Positions 41,398-52,914 of a stretch of DNA of 64,000 bases are shown here, piece after piece. The position numbers and the translations under genes are program-made. Origin of the DNA: Scytalidium lignicola (Eukaryota > Ascomycota > Leotiomycetes); NCBI GenBank assembly GCA_002812745.2, contig NCSJ02000168.1, positions 1 to 64,000 on the forward strand, in the 5' to 3' direction. Within the stretch, counting starts at the first letter, position 1. Every line of letters starts with the position of its first letter. The notes below the pieces were generated by a model, which saw only the letters and a list, made by a program, of their open reading frames with translations, was not told where the DNA came from and did no database searches.

Positions 41398-43197
41398 TCA
41401 CAGGGACCTTTCTTTATACTGCTGCAGAGCATAATGATGATATCTTGCAGCACTACGAGCCCGGAACGTCTTGCCCCATCTGAGAAAGACAACAAAGAAC
41501 GACAACACGGCACAGGCAATCAAAATGATGGTGATCAAGGCCCATTTGATGCCTACCGCGCGGACCCAAGGCGAAAGGGCAAATATGAAGATGGTGCTGA
41601 ATGTATTCCTTACTACGGTGACACCCACCAACGCGTCGCCAATGATCTGCCATGCCATTAGTGTCGCCTTTCCAAAAGATCCCATTGCGAGTAAAGTTTG
41701 ACTTACGTCTTTATATGAGTCGGTAAGGTAAGTTAAGGTAACGCTGTTAACAGGGGCTATGCCAACAAAGTATATCACTAACCCAGCGGCGACAATAGGC
41801 CACGGTAGACCATTGTTGAGGCCAATTCCATACATCAAAGCACCGGTAGGAATAAAGAGGAGGAAGGGAAGCACACACCACAAACGTACTTCTGGCTCAT
41901 AAATGCCCTTATTGCGACGGGAAAGATACAAGATTATCCAATCACTCAATGGGCCAACGATAAGAGAGCCAATTGTCGTACCGATAAGCCTAGGCAGACT
42001 CATAAGACCGATCTGACCCGAATTGAAATTGTAAGGTGGTTTAGACATATATGTAGATGAGGTTGTTGCCATAAGGTCTCCTAGCGCGACCAAGATACCA
42101 TAAACAAGTGCCACAAATACTATAGCAGGTATAGTGGCAAGGAGAATCAGAGGCTGGTACATGTGGCGGAAAAAAATCCTCCTATCTCCATTGGACGGTG
42201 ATGTGGTTGTGATTGCAAGTCTTTCCAAATAGGTCTTCCTTCGGATATTGGGGTTTATGGTAAGAGTGTATACACCATGTACTGAACCTTCCTCAAGTGT
42301 TTTGGATAACGCAGGTAGAGCGCCATCTTGGTTCGAGCCCATCTTGGTCTCTATCTCTACTGGCTGTACTGAAGTACCATCCGTTACCCTATGGTGTGGC
42401 TTTCCCGATAGAGCGGGATTGGAGTGATGATGTCCTTCGTTATCTGTGAATACATCTAGGTTGGGAATTGAAATGGAAGGTGGGCAATACTTGGTCTCCT
42501 CGTAGCAAAAAATGACGATCAAAAGCATAGCACTAAAGAAAATGGCATTCCACCACCAGACCCATCTCCAACCCTCGTCAGCCGTAATGAAACCAGCAAT
42601 GAGAGGCCCAATTGATGCAGACAGACTCCATGACCAAATATAAAGGCTGTTCATTCTTCCTCGTTGGTGTACAAAAAAGACATCGGCTATAGTCATTTGG
42701 ACGATAACTTCGGCAAGAGCACCAAATAGACACTGGAACACGTTGGTAAGCATAAGGTCTGCAACATTCTGCATCTTCGCAGACCACACGCTAACAATAA
42801 GCTGTACTATTGTGCTGAGAATATATAGTGGCCGGCGACCGAATTTGAGAGCAAACGGAATGAGTAACACGGCACCAACCGCCAGAGACGCACAGCCAGC
42901 AGCGTAGCTATCGTTGAGAATATCGTAGCTATATCCTAGCTCAACATGCATCGGGTCCCAAGTCGGAGTTGCAGCGTTGATACATTCAGAAATCATAATG
43001 ACATAGAGGCATGCCAGTGCGAAATTCAGATATTTTCGCCGGTTCGACCAATTCAGAGGATCATTGGGGTTATCGGTTGGACTTGGTTGCAATATGATCT
43101 GTTTGCCAGAGGAGGCATGCAGATCCTCGAGGGTAACGGTGCCAGGGGGCCATAAAGTGGTGCTGCCGACACCACCATCAGTCAAATTATCAGGCAT
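41398..43197 (-). CDS. MFS transporter (12-helix, DHA1-like)
   Basis: An intronless 599-aa protein. It has a hydrophilic N-terminus with the NPNDPLNWS motif typical of fungal drug/solute:proton antiporters, then six helices containing KFGRRPLYI (loop 2-3 signature) and GALAEVIVQMTIADVFFVHQRGRMNSLY. A long cytoplasmic loop (about residues 255-335) and six further helices follow (GLMSLPRLIGTTIGSLIVG, then PVNSVTLTYLTDSY). Substrate is unknown. The gene is transcribed toward lower coordinates. The next upstream gene is an FAD-linked amine oxidase, and a Zn2Cys6 gene follows that, so uptake or export of an amine-type compound is a reasonable guess. A perfect palindrome lies about 280 bases upstream of its start. 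Confidence 0.9.
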   Translation of the reverse strand: MPDNLTDGGVGSTTLWPPGTVTLEDLHASSGKQIILQPSPTDNPNDPLNWSNRRKYLNFALACLYVIMISECINAATPTWDPMHVELGYSYDILNDSYAAGCASLAVGAVLLIPFALKFGRRPLYILSTIVQLIVSVWSAKMQNVADLMLTNVFQCLFGALAEVIVQMTIADVFFVHQRGRMNSLYIWSWSLSASIGPLIAGFITADEGWRWVWWWNAIFFSAMLLIVIFCYEETKYCPPSISIPNLDVFTDNEGHHHSNPALSGKPHHRVTDGTSVQPVEIETKMGSNQDGALPALSKTLEEGSVHGVYTLTINPNIRRKTYLERLAITTTSPSNGDRRIFFRHMYQPLILLATIPAIVFVALVYGILVALGDLMATTSSTYMSKPPYNFNSGQIGLMSLPRLIGTTIGSLIVGPLSDWIILYLSRRNKGIYEPEVRLWCVLPFLLFIPTGALMYGIGLNNGLPWPIVAAGLVIYFVGIAPVNSVTLTYLTDSYKDVSQTLLAMGSFGKATLMAWQIIGDALVGVTVVRNTFSTIFIFALSPWVRAVGIKWALITIILIACAVLSFFVVFLRWGKTFRARSAARYHHYALQQYKERSL

Positions 43198-44064
43198 GGT
43201 GAAGTAGTATCGTGCAAGGCTGAAAGGTTGTAAACTGAATGGAGATTATTTTCGTCTGTGAAGAGAAATTATTGAGGACATATATATATACAGTTCAGAC
43301 TTCTGAGACCAAACAGGGATTCCATGAAGCCTATTTTGCCTTGGCGCAAATTACCATGGCAAGATAAGAGGCTTTCCCAGCGTTGATATCCCCAGCTTGA
43401 CCTCCTTGCCTTGATATCCCCAGTTATACGCTAATCGGGAGAATACGACTTATCCCAATCCACGCTACTCGGAAATCTCCGAGTAGCGTGGATTGGAATT
43501 CCCGCCACTAAGTCATCTAAATCGAGTGCCCGATTCAGCCACGTTCGGCCGCTTTGGGGAGTGTTCGATATACAGAATTACAAGCAAACTAATATTAGAT
43601 AATTCGAAAAGTCTCAGGTAATTTTAGATATTGCTTCAACTAACTGGTGCAAGGAATCCATGTACTTGGGCGAGAGCCATCATTATGGTGCCACTAGGTG
43701 CTATCAATCTAGTCAGATTGTACTAACATGAATAGGAATTCGTTGCATGTGTCAAATGGTGCAGCGAGGGGAAGATCTGGAGATCGTATCAGCGCCGACT
43801 CTCCACATGTAATCTGCGCCAACGGGAGGGTCTGATAACAAGGGAGGATGTTCATTTGTGATGCCACTCATAACGCAGCTTGGCCCGACTCTTTTTTGGC
43901 ATGCCATTTATGGGCTTTAGAATTGGGATCTACAGATGTTCTAGAGGGTACATCGCCCGATTCCTCGCTGTCGTATTTCTAGGTACTATATCTAGGTTCA
44001 CTAATATATCATAACTCGAGACTTCATTTTGTGTTGGGAATAACATTAATATCAGTGACTCTAT
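43198..44064. promoter_or_regulatory. Promoter region of the MFS gene / 3' side of the oxidase
   Basis: Holds the palindrome at 43457-43498 and two direct copies of TTGATATCCCCAG (near 43383 and 43412). A poly-TA stretch (43280-43292) lies near the gene. No gene is seen. Confidence 0.55.
43457..43498. promoter_or_regulatory. Perfect palindrome with 19-bp arms centred on CGG-N6-CCG, candidate zinc-cluster operator
   Basis: Left arm CCAATCCACGCTACTCGGA (43457-43475), loop AATC, right arm the exact reverse complement (43480-43498). The centre reads CGGAAATCTCCG. Zn2Cys6 dimers of the Ppr1/UaY class recognise CGG-N6-CCG. The site lies 260-300 bases upstream of the transporter ATG, a usual distance for fungal activator sites. 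A terminator or hairpin RNA is less likely, as no gene ends here. Confidence 0.6.
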
Positions 44065-45612
44065 CTATATCCTGCTATGCATTTTATCAAGGCTATTCTC
44101 CTCCGTTAAACACTGTTTATACAACGCCCTCTTGCTCTCAAGTCCCTCCATGATGTTGTTGTAGGCTGTCTCGCCAGGATTCGGGCTTCGCCATTGCCAC
44201 AGCTTATTGAGCCTGTTGGACTTTCCCTCGATACGGTCGACCACATGCTTACCCAGCGTTGGGAGAAACTTGAAAGCATGCCCACTTCCACCAGTAGCAA
44301 CCATCACGCCTTCCATATCAGGAACAAAATCTATAACGAAATGGTTATCAAAGGAATCGGTATACCAGCAAAGTCGGGTCTTGACCTCGCAAGGAATTAG
44401 TTCCGGAAGGAAGTCTTCCACGAATCTGCGAATAACGTTGGCCGCAGTTTGTGGCAATTGGCGAAATGAGTTCTCGGTCCATCTTGTGATAGGAACGCTT
44501 CGGATGGCTCCGTCTGGTTGACGCTGAGGATTGGTATACTTGGTACCCCGATACCCTATTTTGACCGCACCATAGGGATCACGCGCGAATCCATAAAGTC
44601 CACCCTCTTCACCATGCATGATGTTGTATCTGTGAGGCCATGTTAGAGAAGTCTAAAACGCTGAGCAAAACGCGAGAACTTACGCCCAGGTAGGAAAGTT
44701 TTCCGGAGAGAACCGATCCCACAGCGGTGAGCCAGTAGGTAACTGGAAAATGCTCACACTCCCACCTGTTGTCTCACACAAGTTGTCCATCTGGGGGACT
44801 ATAGACGGTGTCCAGCCTCCACATGCCATAATGACTAGACTTGCAGTTCTGCAACAGTCGTCTACTGTTTTCACCCCAGTGATCTTGGAGTTTGGGTCAC
44901 GGAGAAAAGATTTAAAGGTGCCAGCTGCTCCACCTAATACAGTCTCCACGCCTAAGGTTTTGGCTTTGTGAAGTGCGAATCGACATGCTTTGTCTGCATA
45001 GACAAACCCGCCCATAGTGTCCAGAAGCCCGTAATTCTTCTCTGGTGACCTCTTGAAAGGGTTTACCGCAAATTCGAATCCTTCTTTTTTGGCTCGAGCA
45101 ACGTCTTGAGCATCTGTCAGCACCACTTGGGTGCTCCTAAATCCCGACTTAGTCATATTTGATATTGAATCGAGCTCATATTGCGAGAGGTTGACATCCG
45201 AAGTCAAATCAAGGCTGCCGTTGTTGACGAAGACCATGTCATCTTTCCTGAACCCTGTGGGAAGATGGTGTCCAGCCTTGATCTCAGAATTCCACTGTTG
45301 CCAATGGGCAATAGCGTCAATGGCCATATCTTGATATTCAACCTGTGCCCCGTAACCCGCCCTGATGATTTTGTTGATATCTTTTCCTAATCAGCACTGT
45401 AATTATTACCTTAAGAGACACACAATAAACCTACCTGCGGAGGCAGCGTCGCAGCCTGCATCGTATGAATAGCGACTCTTGTCGTACGGCTGTTTGTCCA
45501 GGATTGTAACATATTTATATCCACGTTGGGCCAGATGGATTGCAGTGCTCAGCCCAAAAATACCTGCGCCAATGATGACTATGGGCGACGTCTTGTCGAT
45601 AATATGGGACAT
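44065..45612 (-). CDS. FAD-dependent amine oxidoreductase (fructosyl-amino acid / sarcosine / saccharopine oxidase type)
   Basis: Exons 45435-45612, 44684-45380 and 44065-44629 join in frame to 479 aa. The dinucleotide-binding start is PIVIIGAGIFGLSTAIHLAQ (residues about 11-30), followed by the substrate-side motif YSYDAGCDAASADINKIIRA shared by Amadoriase-type enzymes. The C-terminal part has RLCWYTDS followed by FVIDFVP and ATGGSGHAFKF; by comparison with monomeric sarcosine oxidase and Amadoriases, this Cys is the covalent flavin attachment site. The enzyme should oxidise a secondary amine or fructosyl amino acid, releasing H2O2. No C-terminal SKL-type peroxisomal signal is present (ends HSRI). 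It is divergent from a Zn2Cys6 gene 877 bases away, with the MFS transporter downstream. Confidence 0.88.
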
Positions 45613-46488
45613 TGCACTGTTTGCTATGAACGCAAAATCTAGAAGTAGTCCTGCAGCAGCTGCTCTTGTACTTGGCGGTAGCCGCAGCAGGCTGCACATG
45701 TACTTTAAAGTGTAACTCGTTTTCCATCAATGACCATCCACACGGATATGCCAAAGTATCGACTGTGAGTGTCGGATGATGCCCCACAAGCAGTTGAACA
45801 AGGTTTAAAGTCGTCACCTCGCTACTCGTATTCTTCCGACTAGATTCGTAGTACTTTAGCTATTTAGACCTTTCGGCTACGTCGCAGTGCCAGGAAATCT
45901 AGTTGTCGTGATTGTCATAATCCTACTGTGCCCTTGCAAAGGTGACTTTAGTCCAATGGTAGTATATCTCTTACAATTTATCATATCCCGTGGTGAACGG
46001 TTTAGGAGCGATCAGGTCATATTGAGCATCGGAATCGGTATTAGATCATGGGAGATCGCTACCGACGATGACAGTGAAAACGATCCTATCAAGGGTACTA
46101 TATTCAGCTGTTTGGCTGGAGAAATAGTGGTCTTCATAATTACAGTAGAAGCGTTTGTAAGTGCCGTCTCCTTTTGCCGCTACCAACAATATCAAAATAT
46201 TTTAAAACGTCCAGAATGGGGGTTTCCGATAATGTGACACTAGCTTCGGATGGTTCCGAGAAGATGTGCGATACCACGCTATTTAGAACGATCTCCGGAG
46301 TCTCGACCGCAGACAGTGGGTGTGAGAACGACAGGGGAAAGTTCACAATATCGGTCAAAAATGATACGTAATAAGTGATAGGTGCAAGTCAAGTGGGTTA
46401 CGCTACCAGATAGTACGTGCAAGTGCTCCAGCATCGTTCGGACGACTCCACGAAGTCGTTCAATTACCTGGGAGCGATCAATTCAATC
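45613..46488. promoter_or_regulatory. Divergent promoter of the amine oxidase and Zn2Cys6 genes
   Basis: 876 bases. It contains CGCTACTCG...TCCGACTAG at 45820-45843, a degenerate version of the palindrome core upstream of the transporter, and CTTCGGATGGTTCCGAGAAG around 46245-46264, which again fits CGG-N6-CCG (46248-46259). Small frames inside have no recognisable content. Confidence 0.5.
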
Positions 46489-48952
46489 ATGTCTCAAAAT
46501 ACTAGGACTCCAAGGAATCGAGCATCCGGTGGCGCTCAACGCTTACGTGATGGAAGCAGGACGCAGGTAGCCTGTATCAACTGCAAGGAAAGGAAGCTGA
46601 AGGCAAGATTAACTTCCAAGTCTCAACACACTCCGCTAATAGAACAGTACAGTGCGACGATCAGGTCCCAGCATGTGGCCATTGTCGCCGCTTTGCTTTT
46701 CGTAAGAATATCCTTTTCATTCAGTATCTTCAATGCAGAATGACTCGAAGTGCAAGTACTGCAAAGTATTTTCCTCTTGGCTGACGAGTGATATAGTCTG
46801 CCTTGTGGAAGACCCAGTAACAAAGCGACGCCAGCCGCGGAATTACCTAGAAACCTTGGAATACCGCGTGGGTTTTCTCGAGAGAATTTTGAAGGAGGCT
46901 CGCCCAGATCTAGCCGACGATCATCTCTTCCAAGGTGATTTTCATCGGCCAGAAACACAATCTAGCCCTTTCGCGGTGGTAAAGTCTATTAACAATCAGT
47001 ATGGTGGTCGATCGACCTCAATCAGAGCCGGCGGCGAGAGTGATGGACTTGATGATCTCGCCTCAAAGGTCGGTATGCTGAGTATGAACGCAGCGGGAGC
47101 AGAGCCCCATTATCTAGGTTCATCGTCAACTTTTGCTTTCTCGCGACTGATCAATCCGACCCTTCGCCAAGCAGTTCTACGGAAAGACACTGGTATGAAT
47201 GCATTTCGCCAACATCAGGACGACTCGTCAATGTTGCCAACACCATGTCCGCTACCTGATTACGAAACAGCCGTGAAACTTAGCAACGCTTATTTTGAAA
47301 ACATTCATTCTCAGTACCCATTCTTACATGAGCCCACATTTAGAGTATGGGAGGCGATGCTCAATGGTACCTCCGAATCCTTAGACGCACTCAATTTCAA
47401 CCCTATTCCATTATTCTTTCTAAATATAGTAGGTCTATATTGACCCATACTTCTTCTCGCAAGGGTAAAGTTAAACGTTCTAGGTATATGCGGTTGGTGC
47501 TTTGATTTTACCCAGTTCCGGATACTCAGCAGAGGTAAGTAAGCAAACATATACATTCTTAATATGCTGACAGGTTTACAGCGATTATACATCTCAGCAC
47601 AACTGTATATTGATCATATATTGCAGCTTGAAAATCTGGAGGCTATACAAGCAATCCTAGGCTGCGCAGTATACTCTCTCCGATCGCCTATTGGTACATC
47701 GCACTGGTAAATATTATCAAGCCATATCAGGGAAATTATTGCTTATAAGAATTAGGAAGCTGGCTGGACTAGCTCTTCGTCAATGCATTGATCTTGGCTA
47801 CCACCGCAACTCCAGACGTTTACGAACAATGGCAAACCCACTGCAACTAGAGCTGCGAAAGAGAGTATTTTGGTGTGCCTATGCAATAGACTGTATGGCC
47901 GCTATCATGCTGGGGCGGCCATTAGGTATACCTTGCCAAGAGTTTGATGCTGAGGTATTGTAACACCGACCCCTTGTTTGAAGCAGCCTAAAAGCAAAAT
48001 TCTTATATCACATTCTGACCATTACGATATACAGTATCCAATGGACATCGATGATTCTTGTATTACGAATGAAACAATCCGTGGTACGCCACGAAGCTCT
48101 TCAAGTGATCCACCAACGAGCATGACTAGAGCAATCCATGCCTTTCGCTTTCGACTTATTTTGAGTAACATTCATACCTCTCTCTACTCGGACATTATCC
48201 ACCCTAATCCTGCCAATCACTTCCACCACATCGAGCATCTCCGTTCCAAGATCGAGGATTGGCGAGCCTCAACTCCTCCTCTGAAGCCTCTCATGGGCGA
48301 AGAGCTCTCATTATTCGTGACTGCAGAATCATTTGACATGGACTATAACTATAGTATCTTACAACTCTACCGACTTCAGATCATCGATAGTACAGGTGGA
48401 GCCACAGACGGCATTTTTCTCGAATGTATGCGAGCTGCAGAAAGTCTTTGCCATAGTTACCGGCGCCAATTCTTTAAAAAACCAACGACCTACACATGGG
48501 CTGCCCTTCACGAGCTATTTCTTGCCGGGTTAACGTATCTTCACTGCCTCTGGACATCGCCTGCGGCCCGCGGAGCAACTCAGCAGCACCTAGTAAGCAA
48601 TACTTGCACTGACTGTACAATTGTTTTGGTTTTAATGGCAGAGCGGTGGGTTACTGCAGCACCGTATCGCGACATTTTTGAAGCGCTTTCTCGTCATACT
48701 ATGTCCATGATGGCAAACAAAAGTGATGAACAGTCTACATTGCCAAGCGTTTTAACGCAACATGATAATCCCGATGCTGGACACTTGGCCCAGTGGATAG
48801 CGTGTATCGCTGATGAGGGAATGTCTGAGGGTTACAATGGTTTATTGACTAGTTGGGTAGATGACCTGCCACTTCAAGAGCAGAATTCTGAAGCCGGATG
48901 GTCTTGGGACGATAATGATGCCGGCTACCCCAGTGATTTATCCTGGAAGTAG
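46489..48952 (+). CDS. Zn2Cys6 transcription factor with Fungal_trans domain, pathway regulator of the oxidase/transporter cluster
   Basis: The start is MSQNTRTPRNRASGG at 46489. The zinc cluster begins VACINCKERKLK (to 46602). The next exon, from 46653, continues CDDQVPACGHCRR, implying a GC-AG intron (GCAAGA...ACAG) at 46603-46652. The seam around 46702-46790 is not resolved: the continuation KCKYC...LVEDPVTKRRQPRNYLETLE is clear, but spacing to the last cysteine is longer than normal with any canonical splice I can find. Later exons fit well: to 47428, 47484-47534, 47582-47706, 47756-47954 and 48035-48952. They encode the PF04082-type domain (AILGCAVYSLRSP, LAGLALRQCIDLGYHRNSRR, RVFWCAYAIDCMAAIMLGRP). 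Position and the CGG palindromes suggest it controls its neighbours (inference). Confidence 0.8.
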
Positions 48953-50735
48953 CTGCGCAACCACTATTTGATTATATTTGAAGAAGCTGAATAATGCTGT
49001 ATGGACGAGATGTAACGCTTCACTAGCTTTGAACTTGCCAGAAATGTCCAATAGTACATACCATATCGGGTTGGCACGAAGGCTTGTAGGGATAACTTCG
49101 CTAGCATAGACAACTGATTGGATATTTATCAAGTAATTTTAAATTATAAGAATTTTAGTAAGGCAAATAATAATAAAATTTTCAATTATAATGGTTAGGT
49201 TTTGTGGACCAGTCATCCCCGAGTACCCTTCACCAGTGTGGGGAATATTGTCACAGCTATGGCAGCGCTAACGCCAAGATGCGGGTTGACCAGCGGGCGG
49301 CGCCTTATCTGTGTCGATCAATAAAATGCCGCCTCACGCTCGACCTAAGTCGTGGCTCCCCATAGTTATGGCTGGCGTTCAAGGGAACACTACCGTTCTA
49401 GATCAACATATGAATGATGCGTATGAATATCGGGCAGAGAATGAGATTTTGAGAAAAGAATTAGATGAGCTTGCCTTTCGCTCTTTCTCGCCCAACAACG
49501 AGTTTTTTAATCTTGTCGAACACTGGCCTCACCAGTCCTAATGTTATATATTCAAAGCGATCCGGTAAGGCTTGTCACTCTATCATTCTTGAATTATTAA
49601 TGTGACTATGGAGGACCAAATTCTGAGTGATATTTCCATTGAGCAAATTTCAAAGGACTGCCTACACCCGAAGAACCCCGACGAGGCGACTATAGGCTTT
49701 CGGGTCATATCCCAGAACAACGAAGTTGTCCAAGTTGAGGAATGGGGCCAATACTTTGACATTTCCGCAGAAGCATTAGGAGCCTACCGTATTCCATAAG
49801 TGATCCTGCTATAATGCCCGCTCAAATAATTCTCCGAGTATTAAAGAACAGCAAAAACGGCAGCCTTTGAGAAAGCCACTTGTTCTTAAATTACGCTGCC
49901 AACTTGCCACGTTGGCGTTCTTTCACCAGTCTATCTATAACTCCACTTATATTCAATTCGTCATATACCAAGAAACATGCTACAGAAGATAGATCGACTC
50001 CGTACAACATCGCACACGACTTAGCTTACTAGGCATTGAGGTCATAATGCTAAAGCCCCAGAAAACACCCTAGCAGCATTTCACAAAACATCCGAGCTCA
50101 ATAGCAAAGGGGTCGTCTGTAAGACTGATCTCGGTTTAACGAAAGACAACTTGCTTATCTTGATCCACGAGGAGACCGTCGAAAAAGAAAAACTTCCTGA
50201 TACGTCAACCTTGTTATCCCTTTTTCTATCAAATACAACATTTTACACAGGTTCTCGAATCGCAGTATGAGTTTGTTATTCTGTTTCGGAGTCCATTAAA
50301 GTAATTACCATAGAAGAAGAATATGCAAATGGGGGAAGGTGGCCACGACTTGAAATGAGATATGGTATTAGTAACCCTTTCACTATTGAGAATCTTACGA
50401 ACCATTCTCTGTATCCCTAGTAGCTTACCTAGTAGCTTATCTTTGACAGTAGTTAGATTGACAAGTGAATGACCCCTGTAAAGATAATTGTGACGTATGT
50501 CAATATCTACAGTCTAGATGTGAATAGAGGCAATTCGTCAGTAGGAACTAGTTTGGATTTAGTGTACCATCGAAGCAGATTTGTAAATGAGCAGTATTAA
50601 CATGCGAGTCAAACTTCCCAAAAAAATATCCATTCCAGTCAAGTGGTAATTAATGCTTCTTATCCAGGGAGTAGCTAGCTTGCGCTGTGTTCAGGTTCAT
50701 ATTATCAGAATATCTGCAGCATTCTGTAGTTCATC
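48953..50735. other. Intergenic with two unsupported small frames
   Basis: Frames 49311-49541 and 49602-49799 (+) encode 76 and 65 residues. The first has a short coiled-coil-like stretch (EYRAENEILRKELDELAF). They lie close together and could be pieces of one gene, but no family is recognised and no intron joins them convincingly. The rest shows nothing. Confidence 0.3.
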
Positions 50736-51529
50736 ATGGCAACACTACAAAAGACGTAGGCGACAACTTCTTGTCAGTTTAAAGTTCGTTATTTGTGACT
50801 GACCCACATGCAAATAGTGCTTTTGCGTCTCCGTTATTCGAGTTCCGTATTGGACCGAAAAAGAAATCATTTATGATCAATAGCACCACTCTATCACGCA
50901 TTTCAAAGCCCCTCGATACGATGATGAATGGAGATATGATAGAGTCTAGGAGTAACAGTGCTGACCTAGAACACGTCGATGAAGAGATCTGGGAACTGAT
51001 CTGCCAATATGCATACATTGGCGACTACGATGTCAAAACTTTTAGAGATCTAACTCGTCATCCTAATCAAGAGATACTTTTCAACCCCAAAACCGCGGAG
51101 ACGAAACGCAAAAATATGTGGCAGCGTTTCAAAGACGCCACATACACTTACCTAATACCAGAAAATCCAGCGCTTCAGACCGTCAGAGTTGAGAAGACTG
51201 TCCTTCGATATCATGCTGAAGTATATGTTTTTGCAGATCAGTATGGAATGTTACCGCTGCAAAATCTCGCTCTGCAGAAATTGAAACGGATTCTGGAAGG
51301 ACTAGTCATATTTCCCTCACTACGCACAGAAATATGTGAATTGGTTCGTTTCTGTTATGAGAATACACCCAGCCGGCCTCGGGATGATAAACTCAGAGCT
51401 CATATTGCTCACTATGTGGCATGCATTTTTGAATCCCTCGCTCCTAGCAAGGATTTTCAAGAGGTCACCGAAGAATTTGGCTCTTTTTCTAGAGATCTTC
51501 TCATGGAACTTCAGAAAAGGTTAAAATAA
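50736..51529 (+). CDS. BTB/POZ domain protein
   Basis: A long frame to 51529 has no ATG near its start. A small first exon 50736-50755 (MATLQK) with a 62-base intron (GTAGGC...AATAG, to 50817) joins it in frame, giving 243 aa beginning MATLQKTAFASPLFEFRIGP. The BTB fold covers residues about 10-170 with an insert: FMINSTTLSRISKPLDTMMN, EEIWELICQYAYIGDYD, and later YHAEVYVFADQYGMLPLQNL, the usual end of fungal BTB domains, followed by a helical tail. Such proteins dimerise or bind Cul3; their roles in fungi are mostly unknown. The first exon is inferred from splice signals only. The ATG at 50873 is a shorter alternative that would remove part of the fold. Confidence 0.75.
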
Positions 51530-51716
51530 GATTTTGCGTTTTGGAGGAGAATTCCATTATAGAGCATTATTATCTGATGTTAAGAATCAGAAGGGTTATG
51601 ACCTGGCATTCTACTAAACCCTAATATGAAATTATCAATAGTTTGAAATAGCTGGAAATACATTTCCTTAAATCCAATTGATCTAGCATTGCGTGACGCA
51701 TGTTCTATGTGGCATT

Positions 51717-52914
51717 CTACGATGACTTAGCTTTCTGAACAGCAATCCTGACATCTTCATCTAACGCTTCCCAAAAGCTAGGTGCATGTGGAATCCAACC
51801 CAACTTTTTCGCACGCGCTGATTCAGCTCGGCTGTTAGATCCCCAGATATATAGAGCTATTCCAGGAAACCAAGGCATCAACTCATTGACTTGATCTTTT
51901 GTCCAGGAAACAGCTTTACTATCAGCTGGAAGCCATCCTTGCCCTATGCCTAACTTGTTGATGGCCTCTGCTACCTGAATCCATTTGACTTCCTCGGCGA
52001 CAGCAAAGTAAAATCCCTAATTACCATTAAGACGAATTAGGTATAAGGTTTTCATGGTTCCGTGTGGAACGCTTACCTGCTTCCCCCATTGAGCATTACC
52101 ACCGCCTCTGATAGCTTCTCCCAGCAACAGGAGGAATATCTCTACCACATCACTGATATGCGTAACAGCTCTAATATTCTCCCCAGTTCCTAAATAAAAC
52201 GCTTGCTTCTTCTCCAACACGACTTTAACATACTCCGGAACCATGTACGTAGACCGGTTTCCGATACCCATGTTCTGTCCATATATATCAGGAGGACAGA
52301 TGATGGCAGTGTGCACAAGTCCGTTAGATACATCCATGATATCTCTATCAATAGCATGATGTCGGGCAGAGTCTGGAAGACCATAGATACCATTTATCTC
52401 GTCGATATCATTCCAAACATGCGGATTTGGTTTGCCCTCCCATGTCTGTTCTCTCTCGTCTGATATGCATCCTGTACCCGAGAGATGGATGAGGAAACTC
52501 GGGTTTAGTTTCTTGGAAAGGCCAGAGAGTATAGCAGCTGCGCAGCCTGGATGATCAATGTCGCCCATGTCTACTTAGTCAGAAAACAATCCTTCCTTCT
52601 TACTGTTATTTGAACTTACGAATCACGATATCAGCTGCATTTGCCGCTTTCGCAATCACATCAAAGGAGTCAAAGTCTCCAACGACAATTTGAACTTTCG
52701 GGTACCTGCGTTTAAATTCCGGTGTCGGAGAGCGCAGAAGTGCAGTGATTTCTAAGTCTTCATACTTCTTGATTATCCCTTCCAAAACGCTACCTCCTAT
52801 ATATCCTGTGGCACCAGTGCTTTAAGATAGTTAGGTCTTCTCCATTTTAATCATGTCAAGGAGATAATATTTTGTGGAGACTAATACTAACAGAAATAGC
52901 TTTTGAGTTGACAT
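51717..52914 (-). CDS. NAD(P)-dependent epimerase/dehydratase-like (extended SDR, NmrA-type)
   Basis: Exons 52892-52914, 52620-52819, 52077-52570 and 51717-52016 join in frame to 338 aa. The very short first exon encodes MSTQKLF and completes the nucleotide-binding motif LTGATGYIGGSVLEGIIKKY across the first intron. Later landmarks are DIVIHMGDIDHPGCAAAILS, LIHLSGTGCISDE, and HTAIICPPDIYGQ, in the place of the catalytic YxxxK region. GTGENIRAVTHISDVVEIFL follows, a standard SDR segment. The classical YxxxK is not obvious, so it may be a regulator or an atypical reductase. Relatives are cytosolic, with varied metabolic roles. No pathway partner is adjacent. Confidence 0.85.
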
